A stretch of DNA of 64,000 nucleotides, taken from JABDOU01 sp041567895. Its GTDB lineage: Bacteria; Actinomycetota; Acidimicrobiia; Spongiisociales; SHLN01. The DNA lies in NCBI GenBank assembly GCA_041567895.1, contig JBFGAX010000009.1, forward strand, positions 1 through 64,000, read 5' to 3'. The translations under genes and the position numbers were made by a program. Under the pieces are notes generated by a model. It was not told the origin of the DNA and did no database searches. It saw nothing but the letters and a program-made list of their open reading frames with translations. Below are positions 34,098 through 42,848 of the stretch, piece after piece (the first letter of the stretch is position 1; each line of letters begins with the position of its first letter).

Positions 34098-34940
34098 ATG
34101 GCCAATATTGTGCGAGCGGCGATTATTCAGACCGAATGGACCGGCGACAAAGAATCGATGATCGACAGAAACGCCGAGCTCGCCAAACAGGCAGCGGCGG
34201 ACGGCGCCAAGGTGTTGTGCTTTCAAGAGCTCTTCTATGGGCCCTATTTCTGTCAGGTTCAGGAGAATGAGCATTTCGATTACGCCGAGCCGATTCCGGA
34301 CGGACCGACCACGAAACGTATGCAGGAGCTTGCGAAAGAAACCGGGATGGTGCTCGTCGTTCCCATCTTCGAAGCCGAACAAGAGGGCTTCTACTACAAC
34401 ACCGCGGCCGTCATCGATGCCGACGGTTCGTACCTGGGCAAATACCGCAAGACGCACATCCCGCACGTGAAAGGTTTCTGGGAGAAGTTCTACTTCCGAC
34501 CGGGAAACACCGGTTATCCGATTTTCGACACGGCCGTTGGTCGGATCGGTGTCTATATCTGCTACGACCGCCATTTCCCGGAGGGATGGCGAGCCCTTGG
34601 ATTGGCGGGCGCCAAGATCGTCTTCAATCCCTCGGCGACCAGCCGGGGCCTTTCGATGTACCTCTGGAACCTCGAACAGCCGGCTGCTGCGGTCGCCAAC
34701 GAGTATTTCATCGGTGCGATCAACCGCGTCGGCAAGGAACCTTACGGAGACAATGACTTTTACGGCTCCTCATACTTCGTTGATCCCCGTGGCCAGACAG
34801 TCGGCGAGCCTGCGAGCGACACCGACGAAGAAGTGGTGGTCCGGGACCTGGATCTCGACATGATCGAGGAGGTTCGCCAGCAGTGGGCCTTCTATCGCGA
34901 TCGCCGGCCTGACGCCTACGGCTCCCTCGTCGCACCCTAA
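34098..34940 (+). CDS. Nitrilase-family hydrolase, probable beta-ureidopropionase (N-carbamoyl-beta-alanine amidohydrolase)
   Basis: 280 residues with the nitrilase triad E44 (CFQELFYGPYF), K118 (YRKTHIPH) and C155 (ICYDRHFPEGW). The FYGPYFCQ and FWEKFYFRPGNTGYPIF motifs match plant and bacterial beta-ureidopropionase/N-carbamoylputrescine amidohydrolase. It hydrolyses N-carbamoyl-beta-alanine to beta-alanine, CO2 and ammonia in reductive pyrimidine breakdown. The first gene of a four-gene operon; its TAA shares an A with the ATG of the next gene. Confidence 0.88.
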   Translation: MANIVRAAIIQTEWTGDKESMIDRNAELAKQAAADGAKVLCFQELFYGPYFCQVQENEHFDYAEPIPDGPTTKRMQELAKETGMVLVVPIFEAEQEGFYYNTAAVIDADGSYLGKYRKTHIPHVKGFWEKFYFRPGNTGYPIFDTAVGRIGVYICYDRHFPEGWRALGLAGAKIVFNPSATSRGLSMYLWNLEQPAAAVANEYFIGAINRVGKEPYGDNDFYGSSYFVDPRGQTVGEPASDTDEEVVVRDLDLDMIEEVRQQWAFYRDRRPDAYGSLVAP

Positions 34941-36250
34941 TGGGAGTGCACGAAGAGCTGCTTGCTCGGCACAAGCGAGTGCTCCCTGCGTGGTTGGCTC
35001 TGTATTACGAGGAGCCAATCGCCATTGTCGACGGCGATGGGCGGCGTGTGACAGATGCCGAGGGCAACGAATATCTCGATTTCTTCGGTGGCATTCTCAC
35101 AACCATGACCGGGTACAAGATTCCATCGGTTGTGGCCGCGATTCAGCAGCAGGCAACGAGAATGATGCACACCTCGACGCTCTATTTGATCGAACAGCAG
35201 ATCGAGCTTGCGGAGCGACTGGCAGACCTCTCGGGCATTCCCGACGCCAAGGTGTTCTTCACGAATTCCGGCACCGAAGCCAACGACGCAGCCATGATGA
35301 TTTCGACCATCTATCGGAAATCGAACCAGATTCTGGCACTGCGCAACAGCTACCACGGCCGATCGTTTGCGGCAGTTTCGCTCACCGGCAACCGTTCGTG
35401 GTCACCGACGAGCTTGTCGCCGCTCAGCGTCACGTACATCCACAACGGCTACAAGTATCGGAGCCCCTTCGGGCACCTTCCGGACGATGAGTTCATCGCT
35501 GCCGGCGTGCATGATCTTCGAGACATGCTCAATGTTGCAACGTCAGGCGACGTTGCCGCAATGATCGCCGAACCAATTCAGGGAGTTGGCGGATTCGTCA
35601 CTCCACCTGACGGATACCTGGGCGCGCTCAAAGATGTCCTCGACGAAAACGGCATCCTGTACGTGTCCGATGAGGTTCAGACCGGCTGGGGTCGAACCGG
35701 TGAGAACTTCTGGGGTTACGAGGCGCACGGAATCACGCCCGACATCATCACGTTCGCGAAAGGCGTTGGGAATGGGCTGGCGATGGGAGGAGTCATCGCG
35801 AGAGCTGAGATCATGGATTCCATCAATGCCAACTCGGTTTCGACGTTTGGCGGTAACCCGTTGGCGACAGCTGGAGCTCTGGCCAACCTCGACTACCTGC
35901 TCGAGCACAACCTGCAGGACAACGCACACAAGGTAGGTAATCACCTCAAGTCGAGGCTCGATCACCTCGTTGACGACTCCGATTCGCCTGTCGGAGAAGT
36001 ACGCGGAAAGGGACTGATGATCGGCGTTGAGCTCGTCAAGCCCGGGACCAGAGATCCGGCTCCCGAGGTCACCGCCCGGGTGATGGAAAACGCAAAAGCG
36101 AATGGACTCCTTGTTGGCAAAGGTGGTCTGTTCGGCAACGTACTCCGGGTTGCGCCGCCTCTTTCCCTCACCGAGGAAGAAGCCGACGAGGGATTCGAGA
36201 AGCTTGCGCTAGCCATAGATCAAGCCAAAGAGACAGGAGGACACCCATGA
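34940..36250 (+). CDS. Class III aminotransferase, probable beta-alanine-pyruvate/2-oxoglutarate transaminase
   Basis: 436 residues. PLP fold type I class III: DGDGRRVTDAEGNEYLDFFGGI, FFTNSGTEANDAAMM, NSYHGRSFAAVSLTG, VSDEVQTGWGRTG and the Schiff-base lysine in ITFAKGVGNGLAMGG. It resembles AGXT2/PYD4-type enzymes. In this operon it would convert beta-alanine to malonate semialdehyde. Its start (TAATG) and end (4-nt overlap with the dihydropyrimidinase) show tight coupling. The amino acceptor cannot be told from sequence. Confidence 0.88.
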   Translation: MGVHEELLARHKRVLPAWLALYYEEPIAIVDGDGRRVTDAEGNEYLDFFGGILTTMTGYKIPSVVAAIQQQATRMMHTSTLYLIEQQIELAERLADLSGIPDAKVFFTNSGTEANDAAMMISTIYRKSNQILALRNSYHGRSFAAVSLTGNRSWSPTSLSPLSVTYIHNGYKYRSPFGHLPDDEFIAAGVHDLRDMLNVATSGDVAAMIAEPIQGVGGFVTPPDGYLGALKDVLDENGILYVSDEVQTGWGRTGENFWGYEAHGITPDIITFAKGVGNGLAMGGVIARAEIMDSINANSVSTFGGNPLATAGALANLDYLLEHNLQDNAHKVGNHLKSRLDHLVDDSDSPVGEVRGKGLMIGVELVKPGTRDPAPEVTARVMENAKANGLLVGKGGLFGNVLRVAPPLSLTEEEADEGFEKLALAIDQAKETGGHP

Positions 36251-37665
36251 AGACAGTTATCAAGGGCGGGACGGTTGTAACGTCCACCGAGCAGATGTCG
36301 GCCGATGTGCTGATCGATGGCGAGAAGATTGTGGCGCTCGCATCGCCGGGTAGCCACGAATGGGAAGCGGGCGCTGACAAGGTCATCGATGCGTCTGGAA
36401 AGCTCGTCATCCCGGGCGGCATCGACGTTCACACTCACATGGAGCTTCCATTTGGCGGGACCAACGCTTCAGACTCATTTGAGACCGGTTCGAGGGCCGC
36501 TGCCTGGGGAGGTACGACGACCATCGTCGACTTCGCTGTACAGGTGAAAGGTGAGTCGGCCATGGACGGGTTTGAAGCCTGGATGCAGAAGGCCGACGGC
36601 AATTGCGCAATCGACTATGGATTTCACATGATCACCGGCGACATCAACGAGCAAACGCTCAAAGAAATGGACATGCTGGTTGACGAGGGCGTGACGTCGT
36701 TCAAGATGTTCATGGCGTATCCCGGCGTGTTCTATTCCACAGACGGCGAAATCGTCCTGGCGATGCAAAAGGCAGCCGAGAACGGCTCCACGATCATGAT
36801 GCATGCTGAAAACGGGATCGCCATCGACGTGCTGGTTCAGCAAGCACTGGCCAGGGGCGAGACCGATCCCATCTATCACGGGATCACCCGGCCTTCCATA
36901 TTGGAGGGTGAAGCAACCCACCGGGCCATACGGCTCGCCGAGTTGACTGGTGCGCCGCTCTACATCGTTCATCTCTCGGCTGCCGAAGCTCTGGCCGAGG
37001 TGACGATGGCCCGGGATGAGGGTATGAATGTATTTGCAGAGACCTGTCCCCAGTATCTGTTTCTTGCTCTGTCGGATCTCGGAAATGGCTTCGAAGGTGC
37101 CAAATATGTGTGTTCGCCGCCGCTCCGGCCACGGGATGATGGTCATCAGGAATTTCTATGGCAGGGACTTGCCACAAACGATCTTCAAATAGTGTCTACC
37201 GACCATTGCCCGTTCTGCTTCAACGATCATCCGATCCTGGGAACGCAGAAGAAGCTCGGCGAGGGAGATTTCTCGAAAATTCCGAACGGGATGCCAGGAG
37301 TCGAGCCACGCATGGAGCTGATCTACCAGGGAGCCGTCGACGAGGGACGTCTGAACGTCAACCGGTGGGTAGAAATCTGCTCGACCACGCCGGCCAAGAT
37401 GTTCGGAATGTATCCGCAGAAAGGCACGATCGCCATCGGCTCCGACGCCGACATCGTCGTTTTCGATCCCGGAACTCCGCGCACGATAAGCGCAGACTCG
37501 CATCACATGAACGTCGACTATTCGGCATATGAGGGTAGGGAGGTGCCCGGTTCGGTCGAGACGGTGCTGTCGCGTGGGCGGGTCATCATCGAGAACAACG
37601 AGTATCACGGGGCCCCTGGTGACGGCCAGTATCTGCGCCGCGGCGCCAGCCAGTACCTGATCTAG
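36247..37665 (+). CDS. hydA: Dihydropyrimidinase (hydantoinase)
   Basis: 472 residues, cyclic amidohydrolase. Metal ligands H62 and H64 (DVHTHMELP), carboxylated K153 (SFKMFMAYPG), H186 (MMHAENG), a later His in YIVHLSAAEA and Asp in STDHCPF-type CSTDHCPF are all present. It opens dihydrouracil/dihydrothymine to the N-carbamoyl beta-amino acid. Overlaps the aminotransferase by 4 nt and is followed 16 nt later by an F420-type oxidoreductase. The gene order matches reductive pyrimidine catabolism. Confidence 0.95.
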   Translation: MKTVIKGGTVVTSTEQMSADVLIDGEKIVALASPGSHEWEAGADKVIDASGKLVIPGGIDVHTHMELPFGGTNASDSFETGSRAAAWGGTTTIVDFAVQVKGESAMDGFEAWMQKADGNCAIDYGFHMITGDINEQTLKEMDMLVDEGVTSFKMFMAYPGVFYSTDGEIVLAMQKAAENGSTIMMHAENGIAIDVLVQQALARGETDPIYHGITRPSILEGEATHRAIRLAELTGAPLYIVHLSAAEALAEVTMARDEGMNVFAETCPQYLFLALSDLGNGFEGAKYVCSPPLRPRDDGHQEFLWQGLATNDLQIVSTDHCPFCFNDHPILGTQKKLGEGDFSKIPNGMPGVEPRMELIYQGAVDEGRLNVNRWVEICSTTPAKMFGMYPQKGTIAIGSDADIVVFDPGTPRTISADSHHMNVDYSAYEGREVPGSVETVLSRGRVIIENNEYHGAPGDGQYLRRGASQYLI

Positions 37666-37681
37666 ACGATCGAGGAGCTCT

Positions 37682-38683
37682 ATGGACTTTGGTGTAGTAC
37701 TGCAAACCGACCCACCGGCCTCCCGCGTGCTCGAGTTGACGCGGCGTGCGGCTGCCAACGGTTTTACATACGGGTGGACCTTCGACTCGCATGTGCTTTG
37801 GCAAGAACCCTTCGTGATCTACAGCCGAATGCTCGCCGAGAACCCCGAGATGGTCGTCGGTCCGATGGTGACGAACCCTGGCACTCGAGACTGGACGGTC
37901 ATCGCATCGTTGTTCGCGACGCTCAACGAGATGAGCGGAGGTCGGACGGTCTGCGGAATGGGGCGCGGCGACTCTGCGCTTCGATATATCGGTCGCCCGC
38001 CGACCAGGTTGGCCACGATGGAGCAGTCGATGGCGGTCATCAAGGATCTCGTCGCGGGCAAGGAAGTCACCTATCGCGACAAGACGTTCAACATGCCCTG
38101 GGTCGGAGACGGCTGGGATCTGCCGATGTGGGTGGCCGGATACGGGCCCCGCGCGCTGACTCTCATCGGCCAGAAAGCCGATGGGTTCATTCTGCAGCTT
38201 GCTGATCCGTATCTCGTCGAGTGGACCGTCAAGTTCATGCGCTCGGCGGCCAGCGACGCAGGCCGCAATCCCGACGACATCAAGATCTGCGTCGCCGCTC
38301 CGGCGTATGTCGGGGACAACCTCGAGCAACAGCGTGACCAGGTGAGGTGGTTCGGCGGGATGGTGGGTAATCACGTTGCCGACCTGGTCGACAGGTACGG
38401 CACCGAATCCGACATGGTCCCGGCTGCGCTATCCGAATACATCAAGGCCCGGGAGGGCTACGACTATGACCACCACGGTAAGGCGGGCAATCCATCGACC
38501 GACTTCGTACCCGACGAGGTCATTGACCGGTTTTGTGTTCTTGGACCCGTGGACAAGCACATCGAACGCATGCAGGAGTTGCGGGAACTGGGCGTTGACC
38601 AGTTCGCGATCTATCTGATGCACGACGCTCAAGAGGTCACGCTGGACGCATATGGCGATGCCGTTATGCCTGCGCTGAGCTGA
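37682..38683 (+). CDS. LLM-class F420-dependent oxidoreductase, TIGR03842-type
   Basis: 333 residues, ATG with GAGGAG 6 nt upstream. It is a luciferase-like monooxygenase fold TIM barrel with MDFGVVLQTDPPASRVLE, YGWTFDSHVLWQEPFV, GTRDWTVIASLFATLNEMSGGR (parts) and GMGRGDSALRYIG, matching the MSMEG_4141/TIGR03842 group of probable F420-dependent oxidoreductases. It is the last gene of the pyrimidine operon. The expected first enzyme, dihydropyrimidine dehydrogenase, is absent, so this protein may reduce uracil/thymine with F420H2. That role is an inference from context. Confidence 0.85.
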   Translation: MDFGVVLQTDPPASRVLELTRRAAANGFTYGWTFDSHVLWQEPFVIYSRMLAENPEMVVGPMVTNPGTRDWTVIASLFATLNEMSGGRTVCGMGRGDSALRYIGRPPTRLATMEQSMAVIKDLVAGKEVTYRDKTFNMPWVGDGWDLPMWVAGYGPRALTLIGQKADGFILQLADPYLVEWTVKFMRSAASDAGRNPDDIKICVAAPAYVGDNLEQQRDQVRWFGGMVGNHVADLVDRYGTESDMVPAALSEYIKAREGYDYDHHGKAGNPSTDFVPDEVIDRFCVLGPVDKHIERMQELRELGVDQFAIYLMHDAQEVTLDAYGDAVMPALS

Positions 38684-38712
38684 TACCCCAATCGCAACTT
38701 GAAAGGAACATG

Positions 38713-38904
38713 ATGGCCAAGAAGGATCCTGATCAAAAGCGGGCGCAAAAGCTCGAAAAGGCCGAACACAAGGTTGCCAGGAAGATCGAGAAACAGGTTT
38801 CCATCCCGGCCAGCATCGAGGCAGAAGCGTTGCTCGAAGCGGCCGAGTTGGAAGAAATCCGGCACCACAAGTCGGGCGGCTCCGGCAAGCCGGATTCTGG
38901 ATAG
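38713..38904 (+). CDS. Small charged hypothetical protein
   Basis: 63 residues from ATG 38713 (an ATG at 38710 is too near the GAAAGGA site). It is highly basic/acidic, predicted as one long helix with KKDPDQKRAQKLEKAEHKVARKIEKQ, followed by a flexible Gly/Ser end. No family was recognised. The clear ribosome-binding site and position 30 nt after the F420 gene support it as real. Confidence 0.6.
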   Translation: MAKKDPDQKRAQKLEKAEHKVARKIEKQVSIPASIEAEALLEAAELEEIRHHKSGGSGKPDSG

Positions 38905-38913
38905 CGAGGCTTT

Positions 38914-39477
38914 CTAGACCTCGTACTCCGCCAGGATCGCCGAGACCAGCCCATTCCGATCCATGCTGGAGCGACCATCAATCTCGAGTTCGGTCGCCTC
39001 TTTCTGAAGTTCGTCGACGCTCTTGTTTTCCAGCCGGTAGACGTGCTTTTCGCGATCAAGCGCCGCACCGAGATCTTCCAGCTGTGTCTCCGAAAACAGG
39101 TTTTTCACTTGCGGAAACATTTCCTTTTCTTCCTCACCGGCATGATGCTCCACGTTTTCCATGAGGACGGTCATCTTGGCGGGATAGGCCGGGTCTGACG
39201 GCGACATATCCTTGAGTTCCTTCATCAGGACATCGACGACATGGTGCTCTTCGTTGCTTTCGTCCGTGAGCTCTTCGAGCTTTGATCCTCCAGCCTTCTT
39301 CACCGCCGGATAGAACACGCGCTCTTCGATGGCCGTATGCGTATCGAGCTCCTCGAAAATCTTCTCGGCGACCTGTCCCATCTGTTCGGCATCGTCGGCC
39401 TCGGATGCGGCCCTGAACGCGGTAAAAAGCCCGCGGGCCTTGTGGTGGTCGTCGGTGAGGACAGAAATGGCGTCCAT
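38914..39477 (-). CDS. Hemerythrin HHE protein with C-terminal Rho-N/SAP-like domain
   Basis: 187 residues from ATG 39475-39477; the longer frame upstream is the opposite-strand region. The four-helix HHE domain (about 1-140) has the iron ligands in DDHHKARGLF, HTAIEERVFYP, NEEHHVVDVLM and ENVEHHAGEEEKEMFP. The last ~35 residues (SVDELQKEATELEIDGRSSMDRNGLVSAIL) resemble the Rho termination factor N-terminal/SAP-like helical motif. HHE proteins bind oxygen or nitric oxide through a di-iron site. The added C-terminal domain may bind nucleic acid. Confidence 0.82.
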   Translation of the reverse strand: MDAISVLTDDHHKARGLFTAFRAASEADDAEQMGQVAEKIFEELDTHTAIEERVFYPAVKKAGGSKLEELTDESNEEHHVVDVLMKELKDMSPSDPAYPAKMTVLMENVEHHAGEEEKEMFPQVKNLFSETQLEDLGAALDREKHVYRLENKSVDELQKEATELEIDGRSSMDRNGLVSAILAEYEV

Positions 39478-39577
39478 GAGTCGTGCTCCCTTCACATACT
39501 GACTCGCGTTGCCACGACTCGATACCCCCGCATCCGTCAGACCAAACATCAAATTCGGCGTATGCCAAAATGGGCGT

Positions 39578-40018
39578 ATGATCGCAATGGCCTCAACCGT
39601 GGAGATCGACCGTCCTGCTGCGGAAGTCTTTGCGTTCGTGTCGGACATGGAAAACAATCCTCGATGGCAAAACGGCATGAAATCATCTCGATGGACCAGT
39701 CCACCGCCTATCGGCGTTGGTTCCACCTATGCACAGGTTGCAGGATTTCTGGGACGGGAGATTGAGACTGCGTTTGAGGTGGTCGAGTTCGAACCGGGCA
39801 AACGAATTCGGATCACCTCGACGAAGAGCACGTTTCCGCTCGATATCACGCGCACCGTCGAGGCAGTGGATATCGGCAGTTGCCGGGTCAGCGCGGTTAT
39901 CAAGGGAGAACCCCGGGGTCTGCTTGGGGTCCTTGCTCCCCTCACCAGGCCACTGGCTAATCGTTCGATTCAGAGGGACTACGGGCGTCTCAAAGAGCTG
40001 TTGGAGCAAGGGCAGTGA
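39578..40018 (+). CDS. SRPBCC (START-like) superfamily protein
   Basis: 146 residues from ATG 39578 (an ATG at 39587 is also possible). Polyketide cyclase/START-like fold with STVEIDRPAAEVFAFVSDMENNPRWQNG at the N-terminus, VEFEPGKRIRITS strands and a C-terminal helix SIQRDYGRLKELLE. These proteins form a hydrophobic cavity for lipids or other ligands. It is convergent with xylB and overlaps its 3' end by 29 nt. Substrate unknown. Confidence 0.8.
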   Translation: MIAMASTVEIDRPAAEVFAFVSDMENNPRWQNGMKSSRWTSPPPIGVGSTYAQVAGFLGREIETAFEVVEFEPGKRIRITSTKSTFPLDITRTVEAVDIGSCRVSAVIKGEPRGLLGVLAPLTRPLANRSIQRDYGRLKELLEQGQ

Positions 40019-41483
40019 AGGTCGGCCTCAAGGCCTCATACAGTCCTGAATAGAGAGAGTGCATGTCGGAGTATGTCGCCGAAGCCGTGCCGGGCTCAAC
40101 GGAATCGGTGACGGAGATCCATGTCGCGATCGCCGATTGTGCGTCGTCGAACCATCCGCCTCCGATGGCCGCGAGGATGGCGGCACCATATGCGGCGCCT
40201 TCGACGGTGTTGACGGTCTCGACGGTGGCGCCGAGGGTGTCGGCAATGATCTGGCGCCACAGCATGCTTTTCGCACCTCCCCCCGATATTCGCACCGCCG
40301 GGGGGCGATCGATGCCTGCTTCCACCATCAGATCGAGAATGTCGGCCAGGCCGAACGCAACGCCCTCCAGCACTGATCGGGTCAGGCGGGAGCGGTCATG
40401 GCGTACGGTTAGTCCGACGAACGCCCCCCGAGCATCCGGGTCGGGATGCGGGCTGCGCTCGCCGCTGAGATAGGGAAGAAAAACAAGACCATCGCTTCCG
40501 GGCGGGGCGGTGGCCGCCTCATTGTCGAGTTCTCGAAAGTCGACGCCGTCGGCGAAGGTATCTCGGAACCACCGGTAGCTTCCCGCTGCCGACAGCATGA
40601 CACCCATCATGTGCCATCGCTCCGGAATCGCATGCGGGAAAGCATGGACCCGCCCCTCTGGCTCGAAACTCGGCTCGGACGTAGCTGCAAATACGACCCC
40701 GGACGTACCCAACGAGACGGTGACGATCCCGGGCTCGATGGCTCCCGTCCCAACCGCCGACGCAGCCTGGTCTCCTCCGCCGGCCACTACAGGAGTTCCT
40801 GGTGCGAGCCCGGTGGCATAGGCAGCATCGTCGGTCACGCGGCCTGTTATCGAAGTGCCCTCGAAGGTTGGTGGCAGGATCCCGGGATCGATATCGAGAT
40901 TGTCGAGCAGCTCCTCAGACCACGTGCGGCCAGCGAGGTCGAACAGCTGGGTGCCCCCGCCACCTGCTCGATCAGTCGCGTGAATCCCTGTCAGCTTCAA
41001 CCGGACGTAGTCCTTCGGCAACAGCATGGTGGTTGCTCGGCCGTAGGCATCGGGTTCGTTGTTTCTCACCCAGAGCAGCTTCGGGGCCGTGAAGCCAGTT
41101 AGGGCGTCATTCCCTGTTATCTGGATGAGGCGCTCACGCCCGACTCGCTGACGCATCTCATCGCATTCCGCCGCCGTACGCTGATCATTCCAGAGGATGG
41201 CGGGGCGTACGACGTCGTCGTTGCGATCGAGCAGCACGAGTCCATGCATCTGTCCCGTGAGACCGACCGCAGTCACCTCAGCTGCGTCGATACCCGACAT
41301 GGCGTTGTGCACCGCGTCGATGGTCGCCGACCACCACGCAGCGGGATCCTGTTCGCTCCACAATGGTCGCGGAGTCTGCACGTCGTATTCGGCAACCCCG
41401 GTGGCTGCAACCCGTCCGGATTCGTCGACGAGTATTGCCTTGGTCGCTGTCGTCGAGGTGTCGATCCCGATGACGTACGGCAT
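39990..41483 (-). CDS. xylB: Xylulokinase
   Basis: 497 residues, FGGY carbohydrate kinase. Motifs: VIGIDTSTTATKAIL, AVGLTGQMHGLVLLD (the MHG segment is typical of xylulokinase), LWNDQRT, TGFTAPKLLWVR, ATP-site GGGDQAASAVGTG and VRISGGGAKSMLWRQI. It phosphorylates D-xylulose to feed the pentose-phosphate pathway. It lies 3 nt downstream of xylA in the same operon. Confidence 0.95.
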   Translation of the reverse strand: MPYVIGIDTSTTATKAILVDESGRVAATGVAEYDVQTPRPLWSEQDPAAWWSATIDAVHNAMSGIDAAEVTAVGLTGQMHGLVLLDRNDDVVRPAILWNDQRTAAECDEMRQRVGRERLIQITGNDALTGFTAPKLLWVRNNEPDAYGRATTMLLPKDYVRLKLTGIHATDRAGGGGTQLFDLAGRTWSEELLDNLDIDPGILPPTFEGTSITGRVTDDAAYATGLAPGTPVVAGGGDQAASAVGTGAIEPGIVTVSLGTSGVVFAATSEPSFEPEGRVHAFPHAIPERWHMMGVMLSAAGSYRWFRDTFADGVDFRELDNEAATAPPGSDGLVFLPYLSGERSPHPDPDARGAFVGLTVRHDRSRLTRSVLEGVAFGLADILDLMVEAGIDRPPAVRISGGGAKSMLWRQIIADTLGATVETVNTVEGAAYGAAILAAIGGGWFDDAQSAIATWISVTDSVEPGTASATYSDMHSLYSGLYEALRPTFTALAPTAL

Positions 41484-41486
41484 CGG

Positions 41487-42806
41487 TTATCGAGTTGTCC
41501 AGATTGCCTGGTTGACGAGATTCTCCAGCTGCTCCTGGCGACCCGAAACCGGATCGGGGTCGATGGCGCCTGATTCCACCTTCGAAGCAATCTCGACGAG
41601 ACCGGCTCCATTCATGATCTCCTCGCCAAGCGCGCTCTGCCAGCCTGCATAGCGGTCGGAGACCAGGCCGGCGAGTGATCCGTCGTTGATCATGTTCTCT
41701 GCCACCAGAAGGGCTCGGGCGAGCGTATCAATGCCCCCGATGTGGCCATGAAACAGGTCATCGCGTGCCATGCTCTGGCGCCGCAGCTTGGTATCGAAGT
41801 TGAAACCGCCGGTTTCGAAACCCCCTGCCTTCACGATCTCATAGAGAGCGAGGGAGAGTTCGTCTACGGAGTTCGGAAACTGATCGGTGTCCCACCCGTT
41901 TTGGTAGTCGCCCCGGTTTGCGTCGATGCTGCCGAAAATGCCGCCCGCGAGCGCAACGGCGATCTCGTGGTGAAAACTGTGTCCGGCCAGCGTCGCGTGG
42001 TTGGCCTCGATATTCACTCGATACTCGTCCTCGAGACCGTGGCGTTCGAGAAAACCGAGCACGGTTGCACTGTCGTAGTCGTATTGGTGCTTGGTCGGTT
42101 CCTGGGGTTTCGGCTCGATCAACAGCGTGCCGTTGAAACCGATGGAGTGCTTGTACTCGGCGACCATCTCGAGAAAGCGGGCGAACTGGCGTTCCTCCCG
42201 TTTGAGATCGGTGTTGAGGAGCGTTTCGTAGCCCTCTCGCCCTCCCCAGAGGACATAGTTCTCTCCTCCCAGTCGATGGGTGGCGTCAATCGCATGCTTG
42301 ATCTGGGCAACGGCATATGCGAATACCTCCGGATCGGGATTGGTGGAGGCGCCTGCGGCGTACCGGGGGTGTGAGAAGAGGTTGGCGGTGCCCCACAGCA
42401 ACTTGATGCCCGTGCGTTCCATGTGCGCTGCGGCGTAGTCGACCATCTCGTCCAGATTGCGCGACGATTCAGCGAAGGTCTTGCCTGCCGGCGCCATGTC
42501 AACGTCGTGAAAGCAGAAAAAGGGAACGCCGAGCTTCTCGACGAATTCGAACGCAGCATCGGCTTTGCGCTTGGCCGCCTCCATGCTGGTGGGATCTTCG
42601 AGCCAGGGTCGATCGAACGTACCGGCTCCGAACACATCACTGCCGGGCCAGTTGAACGAGTGCCAGTAGCAAACGGCTATTCGGAGGTGGTCTTCCATCC
42701 GCTTGCCGAGAACCACCCGATCCGGGTCGTAGACCTTGTAGGCGAGAGGGTTGGTCGAGTCCAAACCTTCGAATGTGATGTTGCTGACATCTGCAAAGAA
42801 ACTCAT
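41487..42806 (-). CDS. xylA: Xylose isomerase, class II (long form)
   Basis: 439 residues, the length of class II enzymes such as E. coli XylA, not the ~390-residue class I form usual in Actinobacteria. Catalytic H in FFCFHDVDMAP, K/E metal-site residues in LLIEPKPQEPTKHQYD, NIEANHATLAGH and SIDANRGDYQNGWDTDQF are all intact. It interconverts xylose and xylulose. Its ribosome-binding site lies within a small hairpin (42811-42826). Horizontal acquisition of the xylAB pair is possible. Confidence 0.95.
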   Translation of the reverse strand: MSFFADVSNITFEGLDSTNPLAYKVYDPDRVVLGKRMEDHLRIAVCYWHSFNWPGSDVFGAGTFDRPWLEDPTSMEAAKRKADAAFEFVEKLGVPFFCFHDVDMAPAGKTFAESSRNLDEMVDYAAAHMERTGIKLLWGTANLFSHPRYAAGASTNPDPEVFAYAVAQIKHAIDATHRLGGENYVLWGGREGYETLLNTDLKREERQFARFLEMVAEYKHSIGFNGTLLIEPKPQEPTKHQYDYDSATVLGFLERHGLEDEYRVNIEANHATLAGHSFHHEIAVALAGGIFGSIDANRGDYQNGWDTDQFPNSVDELSLALYEIVKAGGFETGGFNFDTKLRRQSMARDDLFHGHIGGIDTLARALLVAENMINDGSLAGLVSDRYAGWQSALGEEIMNGAGLVEIASKVESGAIDPDPVSGRQEQLENLVNQAIWTTR

Positions 42807-42810
42807 GCGT

Positions 42811-42826
42811 CGCTCCCTTCGGAGCG
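42811..42826 (-). promoter_or_regulatory. Hairpin that sequesters the xylA ribosome-binding site
   Basis: CGCTCC-CTTC-GGAGCG forms a perfect 6-bp stem with a four-base loop (GAAG on the transcribed strand). The GGAG Shine-Dalgarno of xylA is in the 3' arm, 4 nt before the ATG (42806). It could control translation or act as part of the mscS terminator. Confidence 0.4.
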
Positions 42827-42848
42827 AGCTTAAACCAGAGATTCCGAC

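Noticed and set aside
38901..38930. Weak hairpin CGAGG/CCTCG between the small gene and the hemerythrin
   Set aside because: Only 5 bp with a 9-nt loop and no T run; not strong enough to call a terminator.
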